Source: Leptospira sp. 96542
GTDB taxonomy: Bacteria; Spirochaetota; Leptospiria; Leptospirales; Leptospiraceae
NCBI GenBank assembly: GCA_029310945.1
Contig: JARJFC010000001.1
Location: forward strand, 124,001 to 188,000
DNA: 64,000 bases
Direction of reading: 5' to 3'
Below, piece by piece: positions 63,999 to 64,000 of the stretch. The notes below the pieces were generated by a model. The model did no database searches and had not been told where the DNA came from. It was given only the letters and a program-made list of their open reading frames with translations. Position 1 is the first letter of the stretch. Every line of letters starts with the position of its first letter. Position numbers and translations under genes: made by a program.

Positions 63999-64000
63999 TT

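Noticed and set aside
1..64000. tRNA, rRNA, insertion sequence or prophage genes
   Set aside because: No cloverleaf, rRNA-like, transposase or phage structural sequence was seen by reading; a tRNAscan or ISfinder run would settle it.

Overview
The window is AT-rich bacterial DNA with tightly packed genes. It most resembles a free-living (saprophytic) member of the Leptospiraceae. Reasons: many predicted lipoproteins carry a relaxed spirochaete-type lipobox (small or hydrophobic residues directly before Cys), one protein is a 7TMR-DISM hybrid kinase, there are several divergent MCPs, TMEM43-like and delta-60-repeat proteins occur, and there is a 34-bp tandem-repeat locus. This placement is an inference from gene content. 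There are no rRNA or tRNA genes and no transposases, phage genes or CRISPR arrays that I can see.

Layout. 1-4.1 kb: the end of a beta-propeller gene, then two large GT-C-like membrane proteins that converge and overlap by 97 bp. 4.1-6.7 kb: an SH3 lipoprotein, a small eight-cysteine secreted protein and a TMEM43-family protein. 6.9-10.2 kb: a glycine betaine operon (glycine/sarcosine methyltransferase, sarcosine/dimethylglycine methyltransferase, BCCT transporter) behind a promoter and a leader that can form three hairpins. 10.3-21.7 kb: a PIG-L deacetylase and a signalling block with three MCPs, a histidine kinase, an AraC regulator, a BamA/Omp85-like barrel and a small STAS-like protein whose fold recurs as the C-terminal domain of one MCP.

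22.4-41.2 kb is a nitrate assimilation and molybdenum cofactor island. It has a MOT1-type molybdate transporter, an assimilatory nitrate reductase fused to its own FAD/NAD(P)H reductase and [2Fe-2S] domain, NirB and NirD, CobA for sirohaem, a MoaC-MoaB fusion, MoeA, a NarK-type transporter, a second molybdoenzyme of unknown substrate, MoeB-rhodanese, MoaA, MoaD, MoaE, MobA and a HAD phosphatase overlapping mobA. Together these can import molybdate and nitrate, build the cofactor from GTP and reduce nitrate to ammonium.

41.3-56 kb holds mixed accessory genes: a thioredoxin-fold protein, a secreted papain-like protease with three pYEATS-like repeats, an alanine-racemase-fold protein, an LLM oxidoreductase, an esterase, a dual-specificity phosphatase, a DISM hybrid kinase, lipoproteins, a delta-60 propeller lipoprotein, and an SDR/DUF4345 pair. 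56.2-64 kb: an AraC regulator whose upstream region is a 34-bp tandem array with a higher-order pattern, a four-gene overlapping operon ending in ABC exporter and RecQ, an MDR oxidoreductase, and a CMD/Rrf2 operon behind a perfect 15-bp-arm inverted repeat. The most interesting items are the nitrate/Moco island, the betaine operon with its leader, the papain-pYEATS protein, the 34-bp array and the MCP-linked STAS-like module.
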